This document shows, one piece after another, positions 33,825-46,405 of a stretch of DNA of 64,000 bases. Below the pieces are notes generated by a model. That model ran no database searches. It saw nothing but the letters and a program-made list of their open reading frames with translations, and was not told the DNA's origin. Source of the DNA: Cryptomeria japonica (lineage: Eukaryota; Streptophyta; Pinopsida; Cupressales; Cupressaceae); the NCBI RefSeq assembly GCF_030272615.1, contig NC_081406.1, positions 142,903,041 to 142,967,040 on the forward strand, written 5' to 3'. The translations under genes were made by a program, and so were the position numbers. Position 1 is the first letter of the stretch; every line of letters starts with the position of its first letter.

Positions 33825-35134
33825 TTATTTGCTTTCTTCTCTCTTAATCCATGTCTTTTTCATTTCATTCTTCATCTCTTCAATTTTCTTCTTTCCTTTC
33901 AATTCATTTCTCCCTTTCTTCTTGCTAAATTGATTCTTGTCATCACACCGGTTATAGGATCGGTTCCTGCACTCTCTGGCTAAGTGACCGATCTTATGGA
34001 AATTGAAATATGCCATATCACTTGTCCTCCATGGTCTTGAATTATTTCTTTGCCCCAATCTCACTCTGCAAGTTGCTGCAACATGACCAAAAATACCACA
34101 AGTGGAACAGGTGACATTGAACTGATTATTCCTTTTATTAGGACTAACCGGTTTGAATGGTGAACTTGATACATTCTTCATATTTGTGTCCAAACTTATT
34201 GCATCTAAAGAAATGTCCATTAAATCTTTTTTCTATTTGACATTCTACTAGATTGAGATCTACACTCATAAGCATTGTGGCCATACTTATGACAATTATG
34301 GTAGTAACCATCAAAGGTGAAAATCTTCTTTCGACTAACCGGTTTATTTCTACAGTCATTAGTCTTATGACCCAGTTTACCACAATGATTACAAGAGGAT
34401 TTAGAAAACTTCATACCTTTCACTTCTAAATGGTTCCTTTTATCATCCTTCATCTTTTTGGATTTAGATGATTCTCCAGTTTCCATAGGATCTGTACCGA
34501 AGTAACCAAGATCAGTTGTTTCCTTTGTTTTTCTCTGAGCCTTCAACTGATTATCTATCTTCTTAGAGCTTTCATTGAATTTCCTTAGCTTCTCATTTCT
34601 TTCATTTTCATCTTTCAACTCACTCTTGAGTTGTTCAATCTCTTTCATCATCTTCTCCTTTTGCTCTGTGTTGTCATGCAAATGCTTATTTATGTATTCA
34701 TTCTCCTGAGTGACAGTTCAAATTTCCTCATCTTTCTCAATCATGATTGCATCATTTTCTCTTAGGGCATCTTCAACAAGCCTCCTGGCTCTTTCATCTT
34801 TTGATAGAGCTTCTTCTACCTCTCTATTTCCTTCATCATCGCTTATGCTGGCTTCTAGTAACTCAGCCATCCTCAAGGCTCGACTTTCATGTTCTCTTTT
34901 GAGATGTGTGATTTCTTCAGTCAGCTTCTTATTCTTTTCCATGAGTTTTGAGACTACTTCTTCTACTTCGTCAGATCCACTTTGTTCAAAGAGTTGATCT
35001 ATAATATCGTGACTCTCAATTAGTTGTTGAGCTAGTTCTTTTCTTTTTGCAAGAGATTTTCTCAATCTCTCTTTCAACTAAGCAATAATTTCATTTGCTT
35101 CATCAATCTTCTTCTCATATCGTTATTCTTCCAT
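33825..35134 (-). pseudogene. ORF1 of element D: coiled-coil, multi-CCHC gag-like protein
   Basis: The ATG at 35134 lies 45 bp after the PBS. Two early stops (TAA, TAG) precede 119 open codons of coiled coil (ERLRKSLAKRKELAQQLIES and onward), then a second coiled coil (34681-34560). Five knuckle-like motifs follow. CNHCGKLGHKTNDC and CSTCGIFGHVAATC are intact C-x2-C-x4-H-x4-C; NCHKYGHNAYEC, CNKFGHKYEEC and FHKIGHLAREC have each lost one or two Cys. The UBN2-type capsid domain that opens Copia gag is missing. It would be an RNA-binding, self-associating protein, but frame changes near 34220-34380 show it is broken. Confidence 0.75.
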
Positions 35135-35178
35135 GATCTTTATCCTCAAGTTGTCAAGCTTCACTTCAGAGGATCAGA

Positions 35179-35190
35179 GCTCTGATACCA
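35179..35190 (-). other. Primer-binding site of element D
   Basis: The minus strand reads TGGTATCAGAGC, an exact match to the usual plant Copia primer site for initiator tRNA-Met, two bases inside the LTR edge at 35193. Confidence 0.9.
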
Positions 35191-35192
35191 AT

Positions 35193-36432
35193 TGTTAGTC
35201 CTAACTGGTGCTGAGAGGGGAGGGGTGAATCAACACTTTATCGGTTTTACTAAATCAAAACTTTTAACTTAAGTTTGCACTAACTTAACATTCATCAATA
35301 TAAATAATTATTGTAGAAGAATATGCATGCATGAAAAGATACATAGTGACACCAAGATTTATCTCGTGGAAACTCAAACGGGAGAAAACCACGGTGTGAA
35401 TAGGAACTCACAAAATTTGTATACTTCTGGAGTACGCCCGATAAGGAGCCAATCATATTAGGAGATTACAAAGACACTATTAAGTGCCACCCGGTTAAGT
35501 GATTTTGATTGAGGCATGTCAGTGCCTTTACCTTGTTAAAGGTAGCCTTGTTAAAGGTCTTAGGATCATCAATTAAGATGACATCCGGTTAAGGGATTTT
35601 TACAATAAGACCTGTTAAAGTCCACCCTATTAAGGGATTTTAGTTGCAATGATTAGAAAGAAACAAAAAGATTATCTGTTGGAGTGACTACTGATAGCTT
35701 GATTAGATCATATTGAAAATCATACTATATCTACATCGGTTGGGTCTTCCATGTACAACACCATTTTTATGAATATACCTTTAGCTCTACACTCTACCAA
35801 TTAACTAATCCTTGACTCTACACTCTGCCAGTCATCTGTCACTTGGCTCTGCACCCTGTTCTACTCTCCCTATGTTCACTTTCAGATATTAATTTACACA
35901 TGAACAACAACCTCATCAAAATGAGTTATGTAAATTTATTACCCTTTGGATCTGTCGCCAACTTTCCCTTCAAAACATCAAATTGAAAATTTTGTTACCA
36001 TGCCATAAATCACTCTCCAGAAATCATTCCAGGAATCTCTGTCAAAACTGTCGTTCATGACGATAAGTCCGCTGGTTGACTGGAGAAGACTACCAGTTTA
36101 ACTGGATGTTAACTAAACGTTACCAAGTCTATTGGTGTACTGATCAAAATCTACCTAGCTGATTACCTTCTATATATAGATCTGTTCACTGTCACTATTT
36201 AGCAAGTTGACTTGTTCTGTGTCGGTCTACTCACTGCTTGCCAGTTGGTCCCCTGTGTATCGGTCTACTCACCGTTTGCCCTATCTACACTCTTCTTAGC
36301 TGGTTATCATCTGTATACTGGTCTACTTACTACCGATAGACTATATAGACTTGAAAGATAATGATACCAACAATGACAACCATATCATTCATCGGTTTAT
36401 CGGTCATACAAAATGCATGAAAAATGCGAACA
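35193..36432 (-). mobile_element. 5' LTR of element D
   Basis: On the plus strand the 1240 bp LTR runs TGTTAGTCCT to ATGCGAACA; in coding sense it starts TGTTCGC and ends GGACTAACA. A degenerate repeat of GTTAAGGGATTTT-type words lies at about 35480-35640 and CTGTTCACT/GGTCTACTCAC words recur at 36180-36330. The base sequence right of it is ATGTT; no partner target site survives. Confidence 0.85.
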
Positions 36433-37149
36433 ATGTTTACTTATGCTGGGTTGGTCCGACATTTGCACTAAGATTGAATAGGAAGTTGTCTGTCTTCGAA
36501 GACTCAACCTCACATTTAGCAAGGTCCCACACTTGGTAGGTTGTTTCCATGTTCACAAGTTTAGTGATCAAGTCTGGTCACTAAGGGTGTAAAATTTTGT
36601 GACAATAGTACCCAAGTATCTTACACAAGGAATTTAACATTCCTTTATTCCTTTCCTTGCCCATGTCTTTGTAGTGTAGGACAAGGATTACCTGTGATTA
36701 TTTCACAAGATAATTATATACATAATTATGTCATAGTATAATGAAATCATTAAAAAAAATTAAAATGCATATTTTGTAATGGTCAAAATGGTCAAAATAT
36801 TGTGATAGTAACTATATATTTAAACCCTACATGAAATCATATCATTGATGCGAATTTGACAAAATAGGTTTTACTAGGACATTGTTACATCCCTCTTTTC
36901 AGTCATCCCAAAGTACAATCCTCCTCTCAAGCTCTCACATGGTGCCACTTGGACACATCTTTTGGCTTGAGAAATCATCCTAGCCATTGATCTTCTCTCC
37001 TCTCATCCTCATCATAAATTCCTTCTCCCCTCTCCTCATATGCCAAACACTTATCCATTTTCACATATCATACATTCAAATCCATTTAGCAGGGTATGTA
37101 CACAAAGATGGTGGTCAGAAAAGTGGACACCACCCAAAAAAAACATAGA
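36433..37149. other. Spacer right of element D
   Basis: No genes are recognised. 36890-37090 is rich in CTCTCC/CTCATC words. The left end of the putative transposon T may lie here, but no terminal inverted repeat could be matched to the right side. Confidence 0.4.
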
Positions 37150-37365
37150 AAAACAAGCAGCGCATACGCGGTTTTAAAATTTGAAATTCCTGTGTACGTG
37201 CTTAGGTTTGTTCTTCCCGAGCCTAGAGAAGATAGTGTGTACGCGCCGCTTTTAGGAAAATGAGCACGTACACACTACACCTAGGAAAATGAGCACATAT
37301 GCACTGCTCATAGGAAAATGAGCATGTACGCGCTAATAATCCAAATATAATCGCGTATGCGGTGC
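37150..37365 (+). repeat. CpG-rich degenerate repeat, left
   Basis: Three to four degenerate copies of 'AGGAAAATGAGCAcGTAcGCGCTgc' words occur within AT-rich DNA (37255, 37287, 37313), with GCGCATACGCGG and CGCGTATGCGG beside them. One more copy lies at 56275-56305 on the same strand. The repeated GTACGCGC is close to its own reverse complement. Confidence 0.7.
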
Positions 37366-37491
37366 CTAGTAAAAAAAGTTTTAAAAAAAAACTGGGTCTC
37401 ATTTACCTGTGAATAACACATTTTTTACTTCGTTTTTTACCCATTTCTTCTCCTAAACTGCGAACGGGGTACTAGATTTGTCCTCCAAGCT

Positions 37492-40117
37492 ATGGATCAA
37501 GGTTAGTTTTTGTTTATTTTTGTCTTTTTTTCCTGTGTGTTTAGTTTGTTTTACATTTTGAATTTAATTTCATTAATTTTGATTAGGTTTTTTCATTTTT
37601 TGTTTGAAAAACCAGATTCTTCTAATCCAGAATAAGAACAACCAAATGTACCTCCTGAAAACCCACAAGAAGAACCAAATGCACCTCCTAAAAAAACATA
37701 AGAACAACCCCCAATTCCTCCTTTTGACTGCACACTCGAAACACAGGAGCAATTAATTAATCAGTTAGGACAAAATACGTCTAAAATCAATAGACTGATT
37801 GTTAAATTGAAAACTTCTAAACTTGAGCATCATCAATCCCTCGCCACTAGCCTAGAAACATTAGTTATTGGTGCCATAGCTATTTCCACACAAATTACCA
37901 AATGGGGAAGCTTTAGGGATAAGTGTCATCAATTCTATGCCGATGGGCTATCATACGACGGAGTAAAAAAACAAAAATATTACTAAACAACAAATATGTG
38001 CCCTTTTCGTTGTTCCCAAAACTGGCCAGTCATTACCTCTTAATGCAAAGAGGTTTCCCATACATTGGTGTACCAATGTGTAGATGAAGAATCTTTTTTT
38101 GTCAGAGGTGGTGGATGGTCTTTGATGATCCACCTTGTAATAATTATGAGGTGCCATTATATTTTTTGAGAAAAGTATATTGTGAGTTTGTGCTCAATGT
38201 GCACCCAAACTATTTTGACATGAGAGAGTTCCATGGTAGAGGTGGTGGCTCTGCACAAGATAGACCTGGAGCCCGTAGGCGATTACCCACGGAGAGTCAC
38301 CGCCCCCTAGAACCCAAACCCAAGGTGCATCAGGTTGTCCCAGTAGAGCTCAAAAAGTCGATGGAGCTAAAGACTCTTCAGGTGGCCACAACATTGACTA
38401 GTGCTATCATCCATCATGGGACATCATTAACACACCCTATTGTATTCGATGATGAGCCATTAGGTGGAGATAGAGATCCCATCCAACATATGTGTGTCAG
38501 TTTCTTTGGGATATGCTCGGGGGTAGATGATGCAACTGGTGCAGATGGATCCTCATCTCATTTGTGCATGATTTTTGGGACTAGATGTCAGGCCCACATA
38601 GTTGAGGATTTCGCGCTAACAGATGAGTTGATGGACATGGTGTTTGCCCATGAGCCACAAACACAGTTGTGTTGATTTGAATTCATAGCATTTTATTTAT
38701 CAGTCACTTTAAATTTGTAATTACATAAATGAATTTTCATTTATACATCGATTTAAATTGAGATAAATAATATGCGTTTCAGGATGCAGCAAAGGTATCC
38801 CATACTCCTCCCCCAGTTACTGTAGCTACAACTTTGATGCCTAAGGTATACATTTTGTAACATGTTAAAATAGAATAGTACACTTTGAATTAAAAAAAAT
38901 ACAATATATACTAACTCTCTTTAATGTTTGGTCCAATTTATGGTTTGTAGGTGTTGACAAGGGACACAATGTCCTAGATTGATGACATCATGCTCTCAGC
39001 GATCGATTTTGGCCTACAAGGCTATATGGTATCATATTTTGTACAACCCTTTTTGTGTATTGTTTTGATTGAATATGCAAGTCATTTCATTTTAGATTTT
39101 TAAAATTATGTTTAATTTATTATCTATACTAATATCTCATGTTAATTTTGTTTTTTTAGGGTACCCCCTCTGCATCTAGGACTCGTCCTAAGAAAAAGGA
39201 TTCCTTGAAGACGCTGAAACGTAGGAAGAAGGTAATTGAACACATTTTTAGTTGTACAATTGTTTGAAAATGTTGAAATCAAGTATTAGTTGGGGTTTGT
39301 AGATTGATTAGTGTTTTTTGTCTATTTTACATGTACAATGACCATTGAGCTATGTGGATTTGTTGAATGCACTTGATTCGCCTATGGATCAAGAGAGGGT
39401 GGAGGTATGTATCTCTACTTTATTTTCTTGATTTCATGATTATATGCACGCGTACATGTGAACTTGTGATATATTATAATCTTATAATTTTTTCATACTG
39501 GAAAATCCATACCTATTTCATCAATGGCGAACCCTCCTCCTTCCACTAGAGAAGCATCTCAGGATCCGGTACACCTTTGTTTGATATGTAAAATTAATTG
39601 TTTTTAACCTTCAATACTTATCATTATATTAGTTGTATTTAATCTTTAAACATTTTTTGTATAGGTAATAGCGACAGTTTCTACATCGATGGTGAGCCAT
39701 CCTCAGTCCATTGGAGAAGCATCTCAGGCACAGGTACGTCATTGTTCTCTATATTATATCTTTTAAGTGTTTTTGATATATTTATGTTAGTACATTGTAT
39801 TAATTGTACATTTAATATACAATTGACCCCTTCGTAGTACGACGATAATGTGGATCCATTTAAGTATGTCTTCAAGAAAACTCCTAAGAGTGACAAGGAG
39901 ATGAGAGTGAAGACATTAGCTCCTAGATCAGCTGATGAGGTAATCTACATTTCAATTGCAAAGGAATTAAAGTTAAATGCATAGTTATGTTGTTAATTGT
40001 GAACTATTTTCTATAAAAGAATTCTAACTTGGCTTTTGAATTGTGGTTTTGCAGCCATCTACAGAGCCGCATACTATATCGAAGAGGCTTGATTTTGATG
40101 ATCCACCACAAGTTTAG
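37492..40117 (+). pseudogene. Multi-exon gene of unknown function (T gene 1)
   Basis: A plus-strand split gene can be followed: exon 1 37492-37501 (ATGGATCAAG/GT), exon 2 from 37616, then exons with clean GT donors ending at 38845, 39028, 39231, 39404, 39568, 39733 and 39939, and a last exon 40055-40117 ending SKRLDFDDPPQV and TAG. Exon 2 encodes a Pro-rich start (two CAA to TAA stops), ETQEQLINQLGQNTSKINRL, and after a frameshift in an A-run near 37965 a second open part (38115-38675, MVFDDPPCNNYEVPLYFLRK). The family is not recognised. It is damaged, and I infer that it is the accessory gene of a DNA transposon because it shares an interval with a transposase. Confidence 0.5.
39523..39733 (+). 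repeat. Duplicated exon in T gene 1
   Basis: Exons ending at 39568 and 39733 are related: both carry ATGGyGArCCmTCCTC, a CCA/TTGGAGAAGCATCTCAG-like run and a GT donor just after. Tandem exon duplication is the simple reading. Confidence 0.6.
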
Positions 40118-40639
40118 GATCATATAGTTTTAGTTTTGGTCATAGAATGACCAATACGTGTAGATATATTCTACATTTTTATTGTATATCGATTTGGACA
40201 TGGCATATGCCACATTTTTGTAATACTTGTATTGACTTGGCAGACATGCCTTTTATATATATATAAATATCGATATTCGATCCAATAAATGTGTATTGAG
40301 TTCATTATTTTGTATTCGTTGTATTTTATGGTTGTCCTTTTATAAATTTAAATGAATATTTGCATATGTAATCCACAATATGAATACAAACAACAAAAAT
40401 ATATGATATAAAACATTGCAATCGTGGAATATGATTTGATAAAATTTCTAAAATGTTGAATCAACCATACAAAACTCCTTGTATTTAGTTCATTATTGTG
40501 TATTCATTGTATTTGGTGTCTGCCCTTTTATAAATTTAAATGAATATTTGCATATGTAATCAACAATATGAATAGAAACAACAAAAATCGACAATATGAA
40601 TATAAACAACAATATGTGTTTGGTGCGAGAGCACCCTTA
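40118..40639. repeat. AT-rich 3' flank with a ~110 bp direct repeat
   Basis: Two copies at about 40290-40400 and 40478-40590 share TGTATT(G/T)AGTTCATTATT, CCTTTTATAAATTTAAATGA and ATATTTGCATATGTAATC. A TATATATATAAATAT run at 40253-40270 lies before them. No gene is present. Confidence 0.75.
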
Positions 40640-42870
40640 CGCTCGCAATGATCAAATTTGTTCATACACAAACTGACATTGTGAGCACGTCTGGGTGGGA
40701 AGGTTTACACTAGGCATGCCCCTGTGGTTCATCCCAAAGAGCCAAAACGTCGAGAGTCATACCATACCAGTGCAATCTCTCAAGTGCCCTGAGTCCAAAA
40801 AATTGTCAAAATTTGATGGACTGTTTCTTCAAATCCAGGACACATATGGTCGATCCATTTGAACTCGTGCGGTCACGTGACACTCCTCTACAATGGCCTA
40901 TCTTAGTTTTTGACGAATCGGAGCTATTTTCAATTGGTAGCAATTTTTTGCCTACTGCAAAAACTGTCAGTTACATGCAATGCAAAGTTGCTAGATTGGC
41001 TATAATTGATTCGGTTTGTCATGTGCACAAACCGACATCGTGAGCACATCCAGGTGGGTAGGTTTACTCTAGGCATGCCCCTGTCATGCATCCCAAAGCA
41101 TCAAAATGTCGAGAGTCATATCGTACCGATGCAATCTCTCAAGCACCTCGATCCGTTTGAACCCGTGGGGTTGCATGATGATCCTCTAAAATGGCTATCA
41201 TAGTTTTTGATGAGTCAGAGCCATTTTCGATTGGTAGCATTTTTTCGCTTGTTGCAAAAACTGTCAGTTGCATGCAATGCAAAGTTGTCAGATTGGCTAG
41301 AATTGATTTGGTTCGTCGTGTGCACAAATCGACGTCGCGAGCGCATCTAGGTGGGTAGGTTTACACTAGGCATGCCCTTGTTGTGCATCCTAAAGCATCG
41401 AAATGTTGAGAGTCATACCATACCGGTGTGATCTCTCAAGTGCCTTCAGTCCAAAAAATTGTCCAAATTTGATGGACTGTTTCTTCAAATCTAGGACACA
41501 TAAGGTCAATCCATTTGAACCCGCGGGGTCGCGTGAGGCTCCTTTATAATGGTCTATCTCGGTTTTTGACTAGTCAGAGCCATTTTTCGATTGGTAGCAT
41601 TTTTTTGCCTGCTGCAAAAACCGTCAGTTGCATGCAATGCAAAGTTGCCAAATTGGCTAGAATTGATTTGGTTTGTCATGTGCACAAACCGACGTTGTGA
41701 GTGTGTTTGGGTGGGCAGGTTTACACTAGGCATGCCACTATCGTGTATCCCAAATCATTAGAATGTTGAGAGTCATATTGTACTGGTGCGATCTCTTAAG
41801 TGCCATGAGTCCAAAAAAATGTCAAAATTTGACGGACTGTTTCTTCAAATATAGAACACATATGGTTGATCTGTTTGAACCCATGGGGTCGCATGAGGCT
41901 CCTCTACAATGGCTTGTCTCAGTTTTTGATGAGTTGGAGTCATTTTCGATTGGTAGCATTTTTTCGCCTGCTACAAAAACTTGTCAGTTGCATGCTATGC
42001 AAAGTTGCCAGATTGGCTAGAATTGATTCGGTTCGTCGTGTGCACAAATCGGCATCACGAGTGTGTCCAGGTGGGCAGGTTTACATTAGGCACTCCCCTG
42101 TCATGCATCCCAAAGCATTGGAACATCGAGAGTCATACCGTACCGATGCGATCTCTCAAGTGCCTTGAGTCCAAAAAATTGTTAACATTTGACGGACTAT
42201 TTCTTAAAATCCAAGACACATATGGTCAATCCATTTGAACCCATGGGGTCATGTGAGGCTCATTTACAATGGACTATCTCAGTTTTTGATGAGTCAGGGC
42301 CATTTTCAATTGGTAGCATTTTTTCGCTTGCTCTTAAAACCATTAGTTGCATGCAATGCAAAGTTGCCAGATTGGCTATAATTGATTTGGTTCGTCATGT
42401 GCACAAATTGACATCATGAGCGCATCCAAGTGGGCAGGTTTATGCTAGGCATGCCTTGTCATGCATCCCAAAGCACCAGAACATCGAGAGTCATATTGTA
42501 CCGGGGTGATCTCTCAAGTGTCATGAGTCCAAAAAATTGTCAAAATTTGACAGACTATTTCTTTCAATCTAGGACACATATGATAAATCCATTTGAACCT
42601 GTGGGGTCATGTGAGGCTCCTCTACAATGTCCTCTCTAGGTTTTTGATGACATGGAGCCATTTTTTGATTGGTAGCATTTTTTTGCCTGCTACAAAAATC
42701 GTCAATTGCATGCAATGCAAAGTTGCCAGATTGGCTAGAATTGATTCGGTTGGTCATGTGCACAAACCGATGTCACAATCATGTCTAGGTGGGCAGTTTT
42801 ACAATAGGCATGCCCCTGTCATGCATCCCAAAGCACCGGAATGTCGAGTGTCATACTCTACCGACATAAT
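40640..42870 (+). repeat. Tandem satellite with ~359 bp units, about 6 copies
   Basis: The marker block 'GTGGGyAGGTTTACACTAGGCAT' recurs at about 40690, 41048, 41346, 41705, 42066, 42425 and 42784, giving spacings of about 359 bp except one of about 298 bp. The short unit lacks ~60 bp around 'TCAAAATTTGATGGACTGTT'. Other shared blocks are TTGATTGGTAGCATTTTTT, TTGCATGCAATGCAAAGTTG and GTGCACAAACCGACGT. The short plus-strand frames of 60-100 codons here repeat with the units and are not taken as genes. Confidence 0.95.
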
Positions 42871-43065
42871 GTAGAAGTTGCTTGACAACTTTTTTGACAA
42901 CAATGACAATTTTTGCTCAAATTGTATCTAGTCTCAATCTATGACCCCTATGACCCAATAATGACTCAAATAATTCTCCATGACTATAAAAGAATCAAGA
43001 ATGCTCATGATTGACCAGGGGCAAATAACATATACTCAAAACATAGTCACAAAACATTGTCACAT

Positions 43066-43410
43066 ATTATTCAAAAATTTGCCTCTAAATATGGTCAAAT
43101 AAGCTCTTGGCTATTTGATTATACAAAAAAATGTCTTACAAATCATCTCATGGGATTTTATATAAAATTTGTCATTACAATATGTACGATTCAACTCATC
43201 ACCATTTTAATATACAAATCATCTTATGGGCTTTTATACAAAATTTGGCATTACAATATGTGTGATTCAACTCATTGCCATTTTAATATACATAATTTGG
43301 CATGTACATATGTACAAATCAGCTCATTGCCATTTAAATATACAAAATTATGCCCCTAAACATGTAAAAATCAGCTCGTGGGCATTTATATATACAAAAA
43401 ATGAATATAG
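43066..43410. repeat. Short AT-rich tandem repeats
   Basis: Two 76 bp units (about 43136-43211 and 43212-43287) share CAAATCATCT(C/T)ATGGG, TTACAATATGT and CCATTTTAATATA. Diverged ~51 bp units with CAAATCAGCTC and ATATACAAAA follow to about 43410. Confidence 0.7.
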
Positions 43411-43469
43411 AACAATTCGTCGATGATTTATAAAAAAATCTCAAAATCATTCTACTCTGAACCATAGAA

Positions 43470-46367
43470 TCAATCAAGTGAGCCTTCAGGATTGGCTCTA
43501 ACCCGTATTATGTCAATTGTTGCCTCGTGGTTAGATTCACGAACTTTCCATAAAATCTTGTTATGAGGTCAACCACGATACTTCATCAAATGAATATTTG
43601 TTGCAACAACAAGGTTAGAGAAATGAAGAATATGTCTATGTTTCAAAGTCCTTGAACAACCAAACATCAAAATTCTTGATAGGGTATCTCTGAAGCCATG
43701 TTCCTCTCACAACAACAGGCCATATTGGGTACTCAATACTCTCTTCGTCAATGATTGTGGTTGTCAATTTTCTTTTAGGCTCAACACAACGATACAAATA
43801 GTAATATGTTCCTTCTTCATCATTCTCTTCTGCAACAACTACATACACATGACCTGCATTTTATAAAGTGTTAATTAATACCAAAAATAAAGTATGATGT
43901 ACAAAAAAATGAACCAAAAACAATACTTGCAAAAAACTTAACTCAAACAATCACTTGAATCCACTAGGTCGGATACATGGTCAAAATCCACTGATGTCTC
44001 CATCTGGCTCAATTGTAGTGCTTTGGGAATTTGATATGAATCAATGGGAACCAATGGTCTACAAGACCATTTGTCAATCCACTCTTGTGATTCACATTCT
44101 TCCCACAAACAATACATGCATGAAGAGCAAAAACATACCATCCATCTCGTATAAATTACTAGTGAACTTGAATTTGAACTCATAAATGAGTGCATGTCAC
44201 TCGATCCTGCAACTGTACAACAATCTAGATAGTTTTCAATGTTAGATTCAATGATCAACCAAAAATATCTATGAACCATTGACGTACCTGGATTACTTGG
44301 ACCCATCGTAGACTTACACCATCACACAATTGTTTCTGCATCTATCAACTCAGCACCACCTTCGTACTTCAATTCTTCCCTAGCTAGGGCTCTTTTCAAC
44401 ATGTTCTTGCACCATCGTGCTCTCCCTTACCATGTCCAGCCTCAGTGAAATTCTAAAAATGTTGTACATCGCTTGTCATATGCATCCTTGCATTCTTGAA
44501 TTGAGCGGTGCAATTATATGACCATATTAAGTATCAGTTGTATCGCATGTTCCTTTCCCTTAAACTATCATAGAAAACTTTAAAGCATCCTTGTACAAAC
44601 TCTGATGAATGAGTACGATCATCACTTATGTAGAAGTGATACTCTCTTACAACCTTTCTATCCTCCTCTATGCTATCATCTGCATGCATGAATGCTATGT
44701 GTACAAAAATAGAAACTTGTGTAGAGTGATAATACATGGATTGCACTTCATTTTGAGGTTATAGTGTATAATTTTCAGTGAAATCAATGATAGAGATAAT
44801 GGTGCCAAGAGGAAATGTGTCCTTACATAACTTGAATTTCTCATCTAACCATCGAGCTCTATGTGTATGCATTATGTACTCATAAACTAGTTTCTCTTGA
44901 AACATTTTCATAAATTGAGCTACACATATATCATTTTTCACTAGCTCACATCTCTTCAAATCTTTTCCATCTTTAACTCCATATGTGACTGTCTTGTATT
45001 TTCTGAAAGAAACTAGTTTCATACCAATTTCATGTGTTATCTCCAAATGTACGCATCTTGGTAAATATTGCAAACCACCACATATAGCACAAGAACCTTC
45101 CAAACAAGGCATCTTATAATAAATGCAACCATCATGTCTATTACATAGCACACTTGAAATAAATTCTCTTACCAACTTAGGAGGTGCTTGTATATTACAT
45201 TCCTGCAAAACATCGTTAGTGTGCAAAGTAGAACAAATATGACGAAAAATATCATAATGCATGGAAAATTCAATATGCATCTTACAACAACACGTGGTGC
45301 ATACATGATTAATCTTAATATAAAAAATTTTTGCCATTTCAAAAAATCTTTGAGAAATTCTTATTTGAGGAAACTTTTGAAGAAATCTTTCATAAATTTT
45401 AGTTTGTCATATCCAAATAGTGTTTGACATGTGGCTCACGATTTGTAGACCCAATTCGCCTTCTAACAACATCTCTTTGGTTGGGTGAAACTCTTGTGTT
45501 GTCATGCCAAAATTTTTCAATTAATGTTTTTAGTGCATCAACAACAACCTTGTCTTTACATGGTAGTCTACTTGAGAATGCCCAAAGAGAATTATTGTTA
45601 GGTTCCTCTATTTTTTCCCACCTCTTTAATGCTTTACTTAATGTTATTCTACTAACGTTTAATGACTTACTTGTTTTCCTTATCAAACGATCTTTTTTTA
45701 TTTTCTTTCTCATTATGGTTGATGTAATGACACGTTGAGTAGCATTAGAATATTTAGTATGTGATTTTGAACCAATAGCTTGATATGCATCAAATAGATT
45801 TCTCACAATAGTTCTTTCACTGTTACTTTCAGATGATCTTAGGCCTAAAATTTTCATTGTCTCTCTAAAATTCAAATTTTTAATCATTTGAACAATTAAT
45901 TGACATCTTGCGGTTTGATTTTAGTTATTAAAATAAATTTGCCATATTCTCTTAACCATTCTCCTACAAGTTCGTTCATTCTTTTTATTGGGCATTGACT
46001 TCAATATATTCTCATCAATGTCAATTAGATACTTTGGTTTCCTAGGAATGATTCTAGGAGGTGTTAACATCAGTGCATTATGTACATTCAATTCATCAAA
46101 TAGAGAAGGTGTAATATGTTCATCATTTAATCGATTATTCAATGCGTTATCTTCTTCAATTGCATTAGGTTCAAACGGTAAATCAAATGTCTCTTCTTCA
46201 ATTGCTTCAGGTGCATTATATTCGTTTGGTAAATCGAATTGAGATGTTGAGGATGACATACCTTCTTCTCCCATTGTTCTTATGTCTCACAATTTCTTCA
46301 TATGTTGCCTTTGTCTTTCCTTTTGAGCCTCTTGTTGTTCCATCGTTCCTCGCTTGTTCTTTCCCAT
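43470..46367 (-). pseudogene. DDE-type transposase, Sola-like (T gene 2)
   Basis: The ATG at 46367 (MGKNKRGTMEQQEAQKERQR) opens a decayed protein of about 900 residues read through 46274-45921, 45887-45399, 45337-44759, 44746-44534, 44306-43938 and, after an intron ending AAATGCAG at 43854, 43848-43470. A Cys-rich part reads CTTCCCKMH and MPCLEGSCAICGGLQYLPRC. A DDE core shows IIDFTENYTL (first Asp), YHFYISDDRTHSSEFVQ, a WSxxCTAQFKNAR block (second Asp expected, Tyr present) and GHGKGEHDGA (acidic third site). The pattern [SD]-x-x-x-x-Q-[FY]-K plus GHGKG-x-x-DG recalls Sola-group transposases. Stops and shifts show it is inactive. Confidence 0.65.
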
Positions 46368-46400
46368 GGTTGATATCGATTGTCCTAAATAGAATCATAT

Positions 46401-46405
46401 TACAT
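46401..46405. repeat. Target-site duplication TACAT of element C (left)
   Basis: TACAT lies before the TGTAAAGCGG edge at 46406 and again at 54085-54089 after the GACGCTACA edge, so the outer ends of C are those of a single insertion. It stands 33 bp upstream of the transposase ATG. Confidence 0.9.

Larger units (their letters stand above)
29602..36432 (-). mobile_element. Element D: non-autonomous element with two non-pol ORFs
   Basis: Minus-strand LTR element with a full 5' LTR (35193-36432), a tRNA-iMet-type PBS, a PPT at 29892 and a 3' LTR cut short at 29602. The ~5.3 kb interior carries ORF1, a coiled-coil protein with several CCHC knuckles (33825-35134), and ORF2, an unrecognised charged protein (about 30027-33378). 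Protease, integrase and reverse transcriptase are absent. The PBS type and the 'GAGGGGTGAATC' block beside the LTR edge link it to Copia-like elements such as A. Confidence 0.85.

Noticed and set aside
40813-42874. Repeated short frames with 'NAMQCKVARLAxIDSV' words
   Set aside because: They recur at the 359 bp satellite spacing and change frame between units, so they reflect the repeat rather than a protein.
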